From CG2-30-36-16 sp964372115 (lineage in GTDB: Bacteria; Bacteroidota; Ignavibacteria; Ignavibacteriales; Ignavibacteriaceae): 64,000 bases of DNA. The stretch is from the NCBI GenBank assembly GCA_964372115.1, contig CAYJPN010000014.1:54478-118477 (forward strand), read 5' to 3'. The position numbers were made by a program, and so were the translations under genes. Of the stretch, positions 50,401 through 59,529 are shown piece by piece. Under the pieces are notes generated by a model. That model made no database searches and was not told where the DNA came from. It saw nothing but the letters and a program-made list of their open reading frames with translations. The stretch's first letter is position 1; the number at the start of each line of letters is the position of its first letter.

Positions 50401-52531
50401 ACAACTTATACGTTTGATTGGTCGGCAATACCCGGTTGTTTATAATATTGTCAAAGAAAAATCTGAAAGCAAATCACAACTGTGTTGCCTTCCCCAACCA
50501 TTGCTTGGGGTTGTTTATAATATTGTCAAAGAAAAATCTGAAAGCAAATCACAACTAAAGCACTCCGGGAAACGCACCAGCATAAGTTGTTTATAATATT
50601 GTCAAAGAAAAATCTGAAAGCAAATCACAACATGATGCGTTCTCTTGTTGTCATTTGTGCCGTTGTTTATAATATTGTCAAAGAAAAATCTGAAAGCAAA
50701 TCACAACATTACATTGCGATTGAAAGAAGACGTGAGAGTTGTTTATAATATTGTCAAAGAAAAATCTGAAAGCAAATCACAACTGCAAACATCGCTATGC
50801 ACTTCCAGAGTTGGTTGTTTATAATATTGTCAAAGAAAAATCTGAAAGCAAATCACAACTGGCAATGGTCTTGCGCGGAGCGTCTTCAAGTTGTTTATAA
50901 TATTGTCAAAGAAAAATCTGAAAGCAAATCACAACTAACGCCGGTGTCGTTATCGCCAATCTGTGGTTGTTTATAATATTGTCAAAGAAAAATCTGAAAG
51001 CAAATCACAACGAAGCCGATGCTCTTACTGCTAAAATACTGTTGTTTATAATATTGTCAAAGAAAAATCTGAAAGCAAATCACAACATTAAACTTAAACG
51101 GCTTTGAAAGGTTTTGGTTGTTTATAATATTGTCAAAGAAAAATCTGAAAGCAAATCACAACTAAAGCTCTTGATGAAGCGGAAGTTTATGGTTGTTTAT
51201 AATATTGTCAAAGAAAAATCTGAAAGCAAATCACAACCAAACTTGCTCATATAAATGGAAGGAAGTAGTTGTTTATAATATTGTCAAAGAAAAATCTGAA
51301 AGCAAATCACAACATTAGCCTTAAACCGCTCTTTTAGCATGTTGTTGTTTATAATATTGTCAAAGAAAAATCTGAAAGCAAATCACAACAGAACATCCTA
51401 CGGAAAAAGTAATTCCGTTGTTGTTTATAATATTGTCAAAGAAAAATCTGAAAGCAAATCACAACTTATAACGGTGCGGAGAACTCATTTTTATAGTTGT
51501 TTATAATATTGTCAAAGAAAAATCTGAAAGCAAATCACAACAAAAAAGGAGGCGGGGTTGTTTCTTTCTCTGTTGTTTATAATATTGTCAAAGAAAAATC
51601 TGAAAGCAAATCACAACAAAAAAGGAGGCGGGGTTGTTTCTTTCTCTGTTGTTTATAATATTGTCAAAGAAAAATCTGAAAGCAAATCACAACCATTTTC
51701 CGCGTTTATTAAATCTGACCAGAGTTGTTTATAATATTGTCAAAGAAAAATCTGAAAGCAAATCACAACAAATGAAATTGCAAAAGCCGCGAAGATTAGG
51801 TTGTTTATAATATTGTCAAAGAAAAATCTGAAAGCAAATCACAACAAACAGATAGTTTTTAGTTTTCACATGTGTGTTGTTTATAATATTGTCAAAGAAA
51901 AATCTGAAAGCAAATCACAACCATTTTCCGCGTTTATTAAATCTGACCAGAGTTGTTTATAATATTGTCAAAGAAAAATCTGAAAGCAAATCACAACAAA
52001 TGAAATTGCAAAAGCCGCGAAGATTAGGTTGTTTATAATATTGTCAAAGAAAAATCTGAAAGCAAATCACAACATTATATTTNNNNNNNNNNNNNNNNNN
52101 NNNNNNNNNNNNNNNNNNNNNNNNNNNNNNNNNNNNNNNNNNNNNNNNNNNNNNNNNNNNNNNNNNNNNNNNNNNNNNNNNNGTTGTTTATAATATTGTC
52201 AAAGAAAAATCTGAAAGCAAATCACAACATTATATTTATGCTGAATTATACTAATTTTGTTGTTTATAATATTGTCAAAGAAAAATCTGAAAGCAAATCA
52301 CAACTATTACCGCGGTGATTAGCGAGCGGTACATGTTGTTTATAATATTGTCAAAGAAAAATCTGAAAGCAAATCACAACGAAGCGGGAGAATACAATCC
52401 ATCCAACCAAGTTGTTTATAATATTGTCAAAGAAAAATCTGAAAGCAAATCACAACAACAATTAAGTGCATGTGCTGCTTGCGCCGTTGTTTATAATATT
52501 GTCAAAGAAAAATCTGAAAGCAAATCACAAC
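47479..52531 (-). CRISPR. type II-C CRISPR array, 66 visible 46-bp repeats
   Basis: Repeats are 46 bp, starting GTTGTTTATAATATTG and ending AAAGCAAATCACAAC on the plus strand, with spacers of 30 bases (a minority 29). By counting spacings I find 61 repeats from 47479 to 52073, a 100-N gap, then 5 repeats (52183, 52259, 52335, 52411, 52486). All repeats I read are identical. The tracrRNA anti-repeat shows the functional strand is minus, repeat beginning GTTGTGATTTGC, so the leader is at the right and older spacers at the left. The minus-strand repeat ends in TATTATAAACAAC, so each repeat may carry a -10-like box, as in other II-C arrays. Long open frames crossing the array are translations of the repeat and not genes. 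Confidence 0.98.
52083..52182. other. assembly gap (100 N) inside the CRISPR array
   Basis: Exactly 100 N, a conventional scaffold gap of unknown size. The 55 bases before it (repeat plus ATTATATTT, 52028-52082) are identical to the 55 bases after it (52183-52237), so the contigs may really overlap and the true gap may be zero. Confidence 0.95.
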
Positions 52532-52550
52532 GAAAAAATGTACAATTATA
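52532..52550 (-). promoter_or_regulatory. predicted leader-end promoter of the array
   Basis: On the minus strand a perfect TATAAT preceded by GTG (TATAAT at 52545-52550) lies 13 bases before the first repeat, placing the start just upstream of the array. No good -35 was seen. It fits leftward transcription of pre-crRNA. Confidence 0.45.
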
Positions 52551-52708
52551 CACTGCATATTATTTTTTATCGTCCTGTTACCCACAAATTCGGAAATATA
52601 TCTTTCGCATCGGGTTAAAATTACGGCTTACTTTTTTTCGCTTCTCCTTTAATCATTCATTATTAAGACTTATTTTAGCGTTCATAATTTTTGCGACGTA
52701 TTGCCCTG

Positions 52709-53827
52709 ATGGATTTTGTTTCAATTATAACTTTATTAGGAATTGCTCAAGGTTTGTTTCTTGGTTTATTATTGCTTGCAATAAACCGTGGTAATAAAAC
52801 CGCCAACCGGCTCTTCGGTGTACTAATGATTATGTTTTCAATAAGCATTAGCGGTTTTGAATACTCAAGTCTCGACCTTATAAAATATTTCCCCTTCTAC
52901 GGCGCCTTCGCCTCATCGGTTATCTTTTTATTCGGACCTTTGTTTTACTATTACGTCAGGGCTCTAACCGAAACAGATTTTTATTTTCGCAAGGTTTGCT
53001 GCCTTCATCCTATGCCGTTCATTCTGCTAATAATTTACAGAATAATAATGCTGCCGTATTATGGCCCAGAAAAAATTGAAGCATATACTCGCGTAGCGTT
53101 TGATGCTGAAGGGATGATAATTATGACTCTGCAAATGATTCATCTGTTCATTTATATACATTTTGTTAAAAAACTGTTAAAACAGCATGTGGAGAAATTA
53201 AAGAATACACTTTCGTCTATTGACAAAATTAACCTGCGCTGGGTAAACCTCGGTATAAATTCATTTGTTTTTATTTTTGGTTTAATCGCGGTTTTTATTG
53301 TTCTGTTTCTTACTGGAAATGATTTCAACAGGGCGTTTATCATCACTATCCCGGTTCTTGTGTCGTTAACTATAATGGGACTTGGGTTTTTCAGCCTGCA
53401 GCAGCCAATTATTTTTCCGCCTGAAAATGAAAAGCCGAAAATCAAAAAATATGAAAAATCAACCCTCACCGATGAACGGGCAGACGAACATTCAGGAGAA
53501 TTACTGTTAATAATGAATGAAGAAAAACCTTTTCTCGAAGGAAATCTCACTCTTCAAAAATTAGCTGACAGGCTTTCAGTTTCGCCGCATCACCTGTCGC
53601 AAATTATTAACGATAAAATAGGTCAAAATTTTTTCGATTTTGTAAACAGCTACCGTATTGAAGAAGCAAAAAAACTTTTAACAGATTCAAGAGGTGAACT
53701 GTTAACAATACTTGCCGTTGGCGAAGAGGTCGGGTTTAACTCAAAATCATCTTTTAATAACGCATTTAAAAAACATACCGGACAAACTCCATCGGAATTC
53801 AAACAAAAAATACTCGAAAAAAAGTAA
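52709..53827 (+). CDS. membrane-anchored AraC-family regulator
   Basis: A 372-residue protein. The N-terminal ~235 residues contain about seven hydrophobic helices (IITLLGIAQGLFLGLLLLAI, LFGVLMIMFSISIS and others); the C-terminal ~110 residues are an AraC-type double helix-turn-helix (LTLQKLADRLSVSPHHLSQIIND, then AKKLLTDSR, VGEEVGFNSKSSFNNAFKKHTGQTPSEFK). Such 7TM-AraC fusions are common in Bacteroidota and are thought to sense membrane or envelope signals. ATG 52709 is preferred to an in-frame TTG at 52691. It lies upstream of the efflux/receptor cluster and is its likely regulator (inference from position). It abuts the CRISPR leader but is not part of that system. Confidence 0.9.
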   Translation: MDFVSIITLLGIAQGLFLGLLLLAINRGNKTANRLFGVLMIMFSISISGFEYSSLDLIKYFPFYGAFASSVIFLFGPLFYYYVRALTETDFYFRKVCCLHPMPFILLIIYRIIMLPYYGPEKIEAYTRVAFDAEGMIIMTLQMIHLFIYIHFVKKLLKQHVEKLKNTLSSIDKINLRWVNLGINSFVFIFGLIAVFIVLFLTGNDFNRAFIITIPVLVSLTIMGLGFFSLQQPIIFPPENEKPKIKKYEKSTLTDERADEHSGELLLIMNEEKPFLEGNLTLQKLADRLSVSPHHLSQIINDKIGQNFFDFVNSYRIEEAKKLLTDSRGELLTILAVGEEVGFNSKSSFNNAFKKHTGQTPSEFKQKILEKK

Positions 53828-54003
53828 TAGCAAAAAATCTTCATCCTAAAAATCAACCGTTTATAACTGAATAATCAACTCCTAGCGTTCAAACTTATCG
53901 GATACTACAACAAACTACGTCCTTTCCCATAAAAAACGACGACAACAACTTTACTTTATCATATAATTGCCCCCATTATTTTGAACAAATGATACGAGGA
54001 TAT

Positions 54004-54600
54004 GTGAAAAAGGTTTTAATATTTATTGCAGCAATTATTTTTGCGGCACAATTATTTGCCCAGGAAGAAACAATATTAGATATGCACGAAGTTACTCACG
54101 GCGGTTTCGGAGGACCTGTTGTAAAGTTTACACAAATAAATAATGAATTCGGGCTGCTTGTTGGTGGAAGAGGCGGCTGGATAATTAATCACACATTTGT
54201 TATAGGCGGCGGCGGTTACGGTCTGGTTAACAATATAAACGGCAACCAGCTTGTATCCGGTAAAGTTCCTTTAATTGACTTTGGGTACGGTGGTTTTGAA
54301 ATGGAATATATTTATGATTCCGATAATTTAGTTCACTTTACGGCGTATACGCTAATCGGAGGCGGAAACGTAAGTTACCGCGACCCGGCTAATCACGAGA
54401 TGTTCGGCAATAACCAGGATATGCAATCCTTTTTTATTCTTGAACCAGCCGTGAGCGTGGAATTAAACGTTGTTAAATTTTTTAGAATAAACTTCGGCGC
54501 TTCGTACAGATATATTTCAAATTTTGATTACAAAGGATTAAACCAATCCGATGTTGCGGGACCTTCGGCTGTTCTAACTTTCAAATTCGGAAAGTTTTAA
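54004..54600 (+). CDS. outer-membrane beta-barrel-like protein
   Basis: A ~198-residue exported protein. The signal peptide runs to about QLFAQ; the mature part has alternating Gly-rich strands (GGFGGPVVKFTQINNEFGLLVGGRGGWIIN type) ending with F-K-F-G-K-F, an aromatic barrel-like C-terminus. No function is recognised. GTG 54004 is favoured over ATG 53989 because CGAGG lies directly upstream and the signal peptide begins there. It is first of a run of plus-strand genes, 9 bases ahead of the TonB-dependent receptor, so probably its accessory. Confidence 0.75.
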   Translation: MKKVLIFIAAIIFAAQLFAQEETILDMHEVTHGGFGGPVVKFTQINNEFGLLVGGRGGWIINHTFVIGGGGYGLVNNINGNQLVSGKVPLIDFGYGGFEMEYIYDSDNLVHFTAYTLIGGGNVSYRDPANHEMFGNNQDMQSFFILEPAVSVELNVVKFFRINFGASYRYISNFDYKGLNQSDVAGPSAVLTFKFGKF

Positions 54601-54609
54601 GGGTCAAAT

Positions 54610-57105
54610 ATGAAGCATTTGTTAATACTTATAATTTTTATTTTTACAGCATCCGCAAATTTATTTGCGCAAACCGGTACAATTACAGGCAAAGTTACTG
54701 ATGCCAAAACCGAAGAACCGCTTATTGGAGTTAATATAATTGTAAATGAGCTTGAAAATGTAGGAGCGGCTGCAGATTTAAACGGTAAGTTTTCTATAAA
54801 AGTACCGGTCGGCAGTTACTCTTTAAGAGCAAGTCTCATCGGTTACACACCTATGGTAAAAACCGATGTTATTGTAAAAACGGGCGGCGAGGCAAAGGTG
54901 CTTATAAAACTTTCTCAAACCAGCGTTAAGCTTGATGAAGTTACCGTTACCGCCGATTATTTTGATAAATCAATTATAGAAAATAACCTTTCCACGGTCG
55001 TTCTCGGCGCCGAGGAGGTACGCCGATCACCGGGTTCATCACAGGACTTTCAGCGCATTTTGCAGGGAATGGCAGGAGTTTCTTTCTCTACAGATCAAAC
55101 AAATGAACTGCTTGTACGCGGAGGCTCGCCGAATGAGAACTTAACAGTTCTTGACAATATGGAAATCCATTCGACGAATCATTATCCCAACCAGTTTAAC
55201 TCGGGCGGACCGATAAACATGATTAATGTTGATCTGATTCAGGACATCCAATTTTCAACCGGCGGATTTATTTCAAAATACGGAGATAAACTTTCTTCGG
55301 TGCTTGTTGTTACTACCCGCGAAGGCACAAGATCATCCCTGCTTAAAACAAACGCTAACCTTTCAATGGCTGGTTACGGCGCAATTCTCGAAGGGGGAAT
55401 AAACGGCGGTAAAGGCTCGTGGATTTTTTCCGCGCGTAAAAGTTACATTGACATGATTGCGGGAAGTTTCGGGTTAACGGCAATACCCAAATATTACGAT
55501 CTTCAATTTAAGGCAGCGTACGATTTATCGAACACTCATAAACTTTCGTTATCCGGTATATACGGTAACGATAGAATATTTTTTGAAGGCGACGCTGAAA
55601 TAACAAACACCGCGCTTGCAAACAGCGCCGATTCGGTTGGTGTAGAAAAAGTGGATGTTAGGCAATATCAATATGCCGCGGGAATTTCTTTAAAGAGTTT
55701 ATGGAGCAATAATTTTTACTCAATAATAAACATCTCAAAAAATAATTATAACTCTATAATAGATGTTTCGAGCGCATTTACCCGACGCAATTACAATTCG
55801 CTCGGTAAAGTTTACAATACTAATATATTAAACGATAGAACTGTATTTAAAGATAATGTTGATAACGGTGAGATGGATCTTCGTACAGAGTTTGTTTGGA
55901 ACGCAGATAAGTATAACGAAGTTAATTTCGGCGGAGCGTTAAAGTTCGGCGATTTTAAAGAAACACTTTCGCTTGATCCCGATACAGCTCGTTACGATAT
56001 AAATAAGGACGGTATTTACGACGCAAATATTGTGGTGCCCGGCAACCAGCTAAATTACAATTTTAAATTATTCGAACACCACAAAGATTACGGGTATATA
56101 ACCGATAAAATTAAACTTTTTGACGAAAGACTTATTTTCAACGTCGGATTAAGATACGATTATTTTACATACAGCAAAAAAGGAAACGTTAGCCCGCGCT
56201 TATCCGTTTCATACTATGTTATACCGGGAATAACAAACATTAATTTTGCATACGGCGAATACTATCAAACCCAAAACTATCCTACATATGGCGATCGGTA
56301 TCAATCAAATGTTAATCGTTATCTTGAAAATACACATGCCAGGCATCTCGTTTTGGGATTTGAACATATTTTGGGCGATGGGCTGAAACTGAATGTTGAG
56401 ACCTACTATAAAAAATATTCTGATATCCCTGTAAGAGAAGAGTTCATTCATTTCGACGATAAAACATTCCGTTCTGAAAAATATTTGAATGTTGGAAAAC
56501 AAAAAACTTATGGCGTAGATGTAATGCTTCAGCAGAAGCTGGTAAAGGATATTTACGGAACTCTCAGTTACTCACATATGTGGAGTAAGTTTGATGACCC
56601 GCGCATTGGAAGAGAAGGGAAAGAATATTCGAGTGATTACGAATTCCCTGATGTACTTACTCTAATTATAGGTAAACGCTTTAGTAATTTAAGAAATCAG
56701 CTTGATGAAATGCCTTTCTTCATCAAGTATCCCACTTACATTCTCCCTTTCTCAAACGATATGGAAATAAGTGTAAGGTGGCGCTACGCGAGCGGAAGAG
56801 TTTACACTCCGCGTTACTTTACAACATCAGAACAACACCGCGAAGGCGGTTTAACCTGGAGCACGGGAGCTTGGCAGGCTGGCGAGGAAATTAATTCGGC
56901 ACGTTACCCCGATTATCATAGACTCGATATCGCGCTTAACAGTCGTTATAATTTTTCTACCTGGAATTTGAGCATTTTTCTCTCAATCCAGAATGTTTAT
57001 AACCGGAAAAATATAGCAGGCTATCAATACAACTCCGACGGCACATATGATACGATTTATCAATTTGCAATTTTGCCTGTTGCCGGTATTGAAATTGGAT
57101 TTTAA
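54610..57105 (+). CDS. TonB-dependent receptor
   Basis: An 831-residue outer-membrane receptor. A signal peptide is followed by a CarboxypepD-regulatory-like domain (GTITGKVTDAKTEEPLIGVN, residues ~22-105), a plug domain (SPGSSQDFQRILQGMAGV, LLVRGGSPNENLTVLDNMEI, GDKLSSVLVVTTREG), and a ~600-residue barrel ending VAGIEIGF with terminal Phe. It uses TonB energy to import a substrate that cannot be named from sequence. It is flanked by a small barrel protein and an SDR, and the run continues into an RND efflux system, so uptake and efflux may share control by the upstream AraC regulator. Confidence 0.92.
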   Translation: MKHLLILIIFIFTASANLFAQTGTITGKVTDAKTEEPLIGVNIIVNELENVGAAADLNGKFSIKVPVGSYSLRASLIGYTPMVKTDVIVKTGGEAKVLIKLSQTSVKLDEVTVTADYFDKSIIENNLSTVVLGAEEVRRSPGSSQDFQRILQGMAGVSFSTDQTNELLVRGGSPNENLTVLDNMEIHSTNHYPNQFNSGGPINMINVDLIQDIQFSTGGFISKYGDKLSSVLVVTTREGTRSSLLKTNANLSMAGYGAILEGGINGGKGSWIFSARKSYIDMIAGSFGLTAIPKYYDLQFKAAYDLSNTHKLSLSGIYGNDRIFFEGDAEITNTALANSADSVGVEKVDVRQYQYAAGISLKSLWSNNFYSIINISKNNYNSIIDVSSAFTRRNYNSLGKVYNTNILNDRTVFKDNVDNGEMDLRTEFVWNADKYNEVNFGGALKFGDFKETLSLDPDTARYDINKDGIYDANIVVPGNQLNYNFKLFEHHKDYGYITDKIKLFDERLIFNVGLRYDYFTYSKKGNVSPRLSVSYYVIPGITNINFAYGEYYQTQNYPTYGDRYQSNVNRYLENTHARHLVLGFEHILGDGLKLNVETYYKKYSDIPVREEFIHFDDKTFRSEKYLNVGKQKTYGVDVMLQQKLVKDIYGTLSYSHMWSKFDDPRIGREGKEYSSDYEFPDVLTLIIGKRFSNLRNQLDEMPFFIKYPTYILPFSNDMEISVRWRYASGRVYTPRYFTTSEQHREGGLTWSTGAWQAGEEINSARYPDYHRLDIALNSRYNFSTWNLSIFLSIQNVYNRKNIAGYQYNSDGTYDTIYQFAILPVAGIEIGF

Positions 57106-57122
57106 TATAACGGTTATTATTT

Positions 57123-58016
57123 ATGAACTTATTAGAAAATAAAACTTGTATAATCACCGGGGGTAACTCCGGTATTGGTAAGGCTGCCGCCATCGGGCTT
57201 GCAAAAATGGGAGCCCGTATTGTCCTTATCGTACGTAATCATTTCCGGGGCGAGAACGCGATAAAAGAAATTATGGATGCCACCGGCAACAAAAATATTG
57301 AACTTCAGCTTTGTTATTTATCATCGCTTGAATCAATAAAAGAATGCGCGGAAAATATTCGAAGACATCATAAAAAAATAGATGTACTAATCAATAATGC
57401 AGGGGCATATTTTTCGAAAAGGCACATAACAAAAGACACACTCGAAGCTACTTTTGAAGTTAATTATCTTTCGAGATTTTTATTTACAAATCTTCTTCTC
57501 GATTTAATTGCAAAAGAAGGCGGGGGAAGAATAATAAATGTAAACGGCGAGTATCATCGCCACGGCAAAATAAATTTTGATGATTTGCAATTTTCAAAAA
57601 TGTATTCCGGTTTTTGCGCTGCAAGCAGGGCTAAACTTGCAGACCTATTGTTCGTTTATGAACTTTCAAGAAAATTGGACAGACAACTTGTTACAGTAAA
57701 TGCACTCCACCCCGGTGTAGTTGCAACCAAAGCGGTTGAGAATGACCCCGATGCATCAATAATGCGCAAAGTATTCTACCGGATAATAAAACCGTTTCTT
57801 TCATCTCCCGAAAAAGGGGCTGAAACAATTTTATACTTAGCCTCAAACAATGAAATAAAAAACGTAACCGGAAAATATTTCGTTAATAAGAAGGCGGTTG
57901 CTTCTTCGTCAAAATCCTATGATGAAGCAACCGCCAAAAAACTTTGGATTGAAAGTGAAAGATTGGCAGGGATTGATACAGAACAGATATTGAAAAAATT
58001 AAAAATTAAAAATTAA
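57123..58016 (+). CDS. short-chain dehydrogenase-like protein lacking catalytic Tyr
   Basis: A 297-residue Rossmann-fold protein of the SDR family, close to retinol-dehydrogenase-like members. The cofactor motif is intact (TGGNSGIGKAAA) and NNAGAYF and LHPGVVATKA are present. The catalytic positions are not: the usual Y-x-x-x-K is A-S-R-A-K in YSGFCAASRAKLADLLF (Tyr to Ala, Lys kept), and the usual VNVSS is VNVNG (Ser to Asn). The DNA reads GCA at the Tyr codon without ambiguity. It may bind NAD(P) without normal reductase activity, or use another Tyr (a Tyr lies 6 residues earlier). It follows the TonB receptor by 17 bases. Its last codons overlap an AAAAATT simple repeat. Confidence 0.88.
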   Translation: MNLLENKTCIITGGNSGIGKAAAIGLAKMGARIVLIVRNHFRGENAIKEIMDATGNKNIELQLCYLSSLESIKECAENIRRHHKKIDVLINNAGAYFSKRHITKDTLEATFEVNYLSRFLFTNLLLDLIAKEGGGRIINVNGEYHRHGKINFDDLQFSKMYSGFCAASRAKLADLLFVYELSRKLDRQLVTVNALHPGVVATKAVENDPDASIMRKVFYRIIKPFLSSPEKGAETILYLASNNEIKNVTGKYFVNKKAVASSSKSYDEATAKKLWIESERLAGIDTEQILKKLKIKN

Positions 58017-58047
58017 AAATTAATATTAACCTTAAAACGAGTAGGAC

Positions 58048-59481
58048 ATGAAAAGACACCCAAAACAAAAACTACTACTTATTTTCTTTCTTGCAGCAGG
58101 TATTTTTTTCCCTGATGTTGTTTTTGCACAGTCAAAAACTTTAACTCTGGAAGAAGCGATAAATACTTCGATAAAAAATAACCGTGATATAATTATAGCA
58201 GCGCTTAATGTAAATAAAGCCGGAGCCGCTGTTGATGAGGCATTCGGATATGCTCTGCCCAGTGTTGATCTTTCGGCAAATTTTTCTCACTATCTGCAGA
58301 AGCCGAAAATGTCGTTCCCCGATTTTGAGGCTCTGTTGACTAATGCAACTTACGGTATTCTTTTTGACGAAAATGTGCTCCCCTACGACGCTAAAAAGTT
58401 TTTACCGATGGACAATAAATTGCAGTCATTTGCACAGGCTAATAATTACCAGGCGCAGGTTCAACTAACACAAACACTTTTTAACTCCGCTGTATTTAAT
58501 GGTATCGGCGCTTCAAAAATTTACCTCGATCTTTCGCAGGAGGAATTAAGAAGAGTAGTTTCTGAAACAGTGTTAAACGTAAAAAAAGCCTTCTATGGAG
58601 TTCTGCTTACAAAAAACCTTTACGAGGTAACGAGCCTGAGTTTTAAAAATGCCCAAGATAATTTAAATAATGTAAAGGCATATCAAAACCAGGGATTGGT
58701 ATCGGAGTTCGATTTACTCCAGGCTGAAGTTAGAGTTGAAAATATCCGCCCTGTTTTGCTTCAAATGGAGAATACATTAAAAAATGCTAAAGATGGTTTA
58801 AAAATAGTTTTGGGTATTAACCAGAACGAAAATATTGATGTAACAGGTGAATTGGAATACGAGAAATACTCAATACCGGGTGCAGATGAAACAGTAGAAA
58901 CGGCGCTTAAATTAAACTACAGTTTAAAATCACTGCGCCTTAAAAAAGATGTTGATGAGGCATTCATCGATTTAGACCGCTCCGAATATTGGCCGTCACT
59001 TTACGGCTTTGCAAATTATTCCTATGCGGGTTCCAGCGATGATTTTAAGTTTAACAATTATTCCTCGGCAATGGTCGGACTTACATTTCAGATGAATTTA
59101 TTTATGGGCGGTCAATCGAAAAATCGTGTTGAGCAGTCGGAAATAACAGTTAAACAAACCGCGAGCCAGATAAATCAAGTTGAAGATTATGTTTCATCAC
59201 AGGTAAAACAAAAATTAAATGAATTAAAAAGAGTTGAGTCGCTGCTTGATGCACAGGAACGTAATGTAAAACTTGCGCAGCGCGCTTTCGAAATAGCTAC
59301 CATCAGATACAAAGAAGGCACCGGCAACCAATTAGAGATTGAAAATGCCGATGTAGCATTAAGGCAGGCACGCACAAATCGTTTGCAGGCAGTGTATGAT
59401 TATATTGTCGCCAAATCCGAACTCGAACAACTGCTCGGCAGTTCGGTAGAAAGTTATATGAGCTATTTTGAAAAAGAATAA
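58048..59481 (+). CDS. TolC-type outer-membrane efflux protein
   Basis: A 477-residue trimeric outer-membrane channel. After a signal peptide (ends near VVFAQS) there are two OEP repeats with the family pattern: LTLEEAINTSIKNNRDI at the start of each half-like region, coiled-coil helices (KNAQDNLNNVKAYQNQGLVSEFDLLQAEVRVE), and the second repeat with YKEGTGNQLEIENADVALRQARTNRLQAVYDYIVAKSELEQLLG. It forms the exit duct for the adaptor and RND pump encoded immediately downstream (48 and 1100 bases). The length and motifs are normal. Confidence 0.93.
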   Translation: MKRHPKQKLLLIFFLAAGIFFPDVVFAQSKTLTLEEAINTSIKNNRDIIIAALNVNKAGAAVDEAFGYALPSVDLSANFSHYLQKPKMSFPDFEALLTNATYGILFDENVLPYDAKKFLPMDNKLQSFAQANNYQAQVQLTQTLFNSAVFNGIGASKIYLDLSQEELRRVVSETVLNVKKAFYGVLLTKNLYEVTSLSFKNAQDNLNNVKAYQNQGLVSEFDLLQAEVRVENIRPVLLQMENTLKNAKDGLKIVLGINQNENIDVTGELEYEKYSIPGADETVETALKLNYSLKSLRLKKDVDEAFIDLDRSEYWPSLYGFANYSYAGSSDDFKFNNYSSAMVGLTFQMNLFMGGQSKNRVEQSEITVKQTASQINQVEDYVSSQVKQKLNELKRVESLLDAQERNVKLAQRAFEIATIRYKEGTGNQLEIENADVALRQARTNRLQAVYDYIVAKSELEQLLGSSVESYMSYFEKE

Positions 59482-59529
59482 AAAATGAAATTGAAATTAA
59501 TTTATAATCTCATTAAGGAGAACAAACTT

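Noticed and set aside
49302..50596. Open frames of 60-153 codons through the CRISPR array encoding repeated VVYNIVKEKSESKSQ or LFIILSKKNLKANHN
   Set aside because: These are translations of the 46-bp repeat, which lacks stops in some frames; they have no ribosome-binding site or family match.
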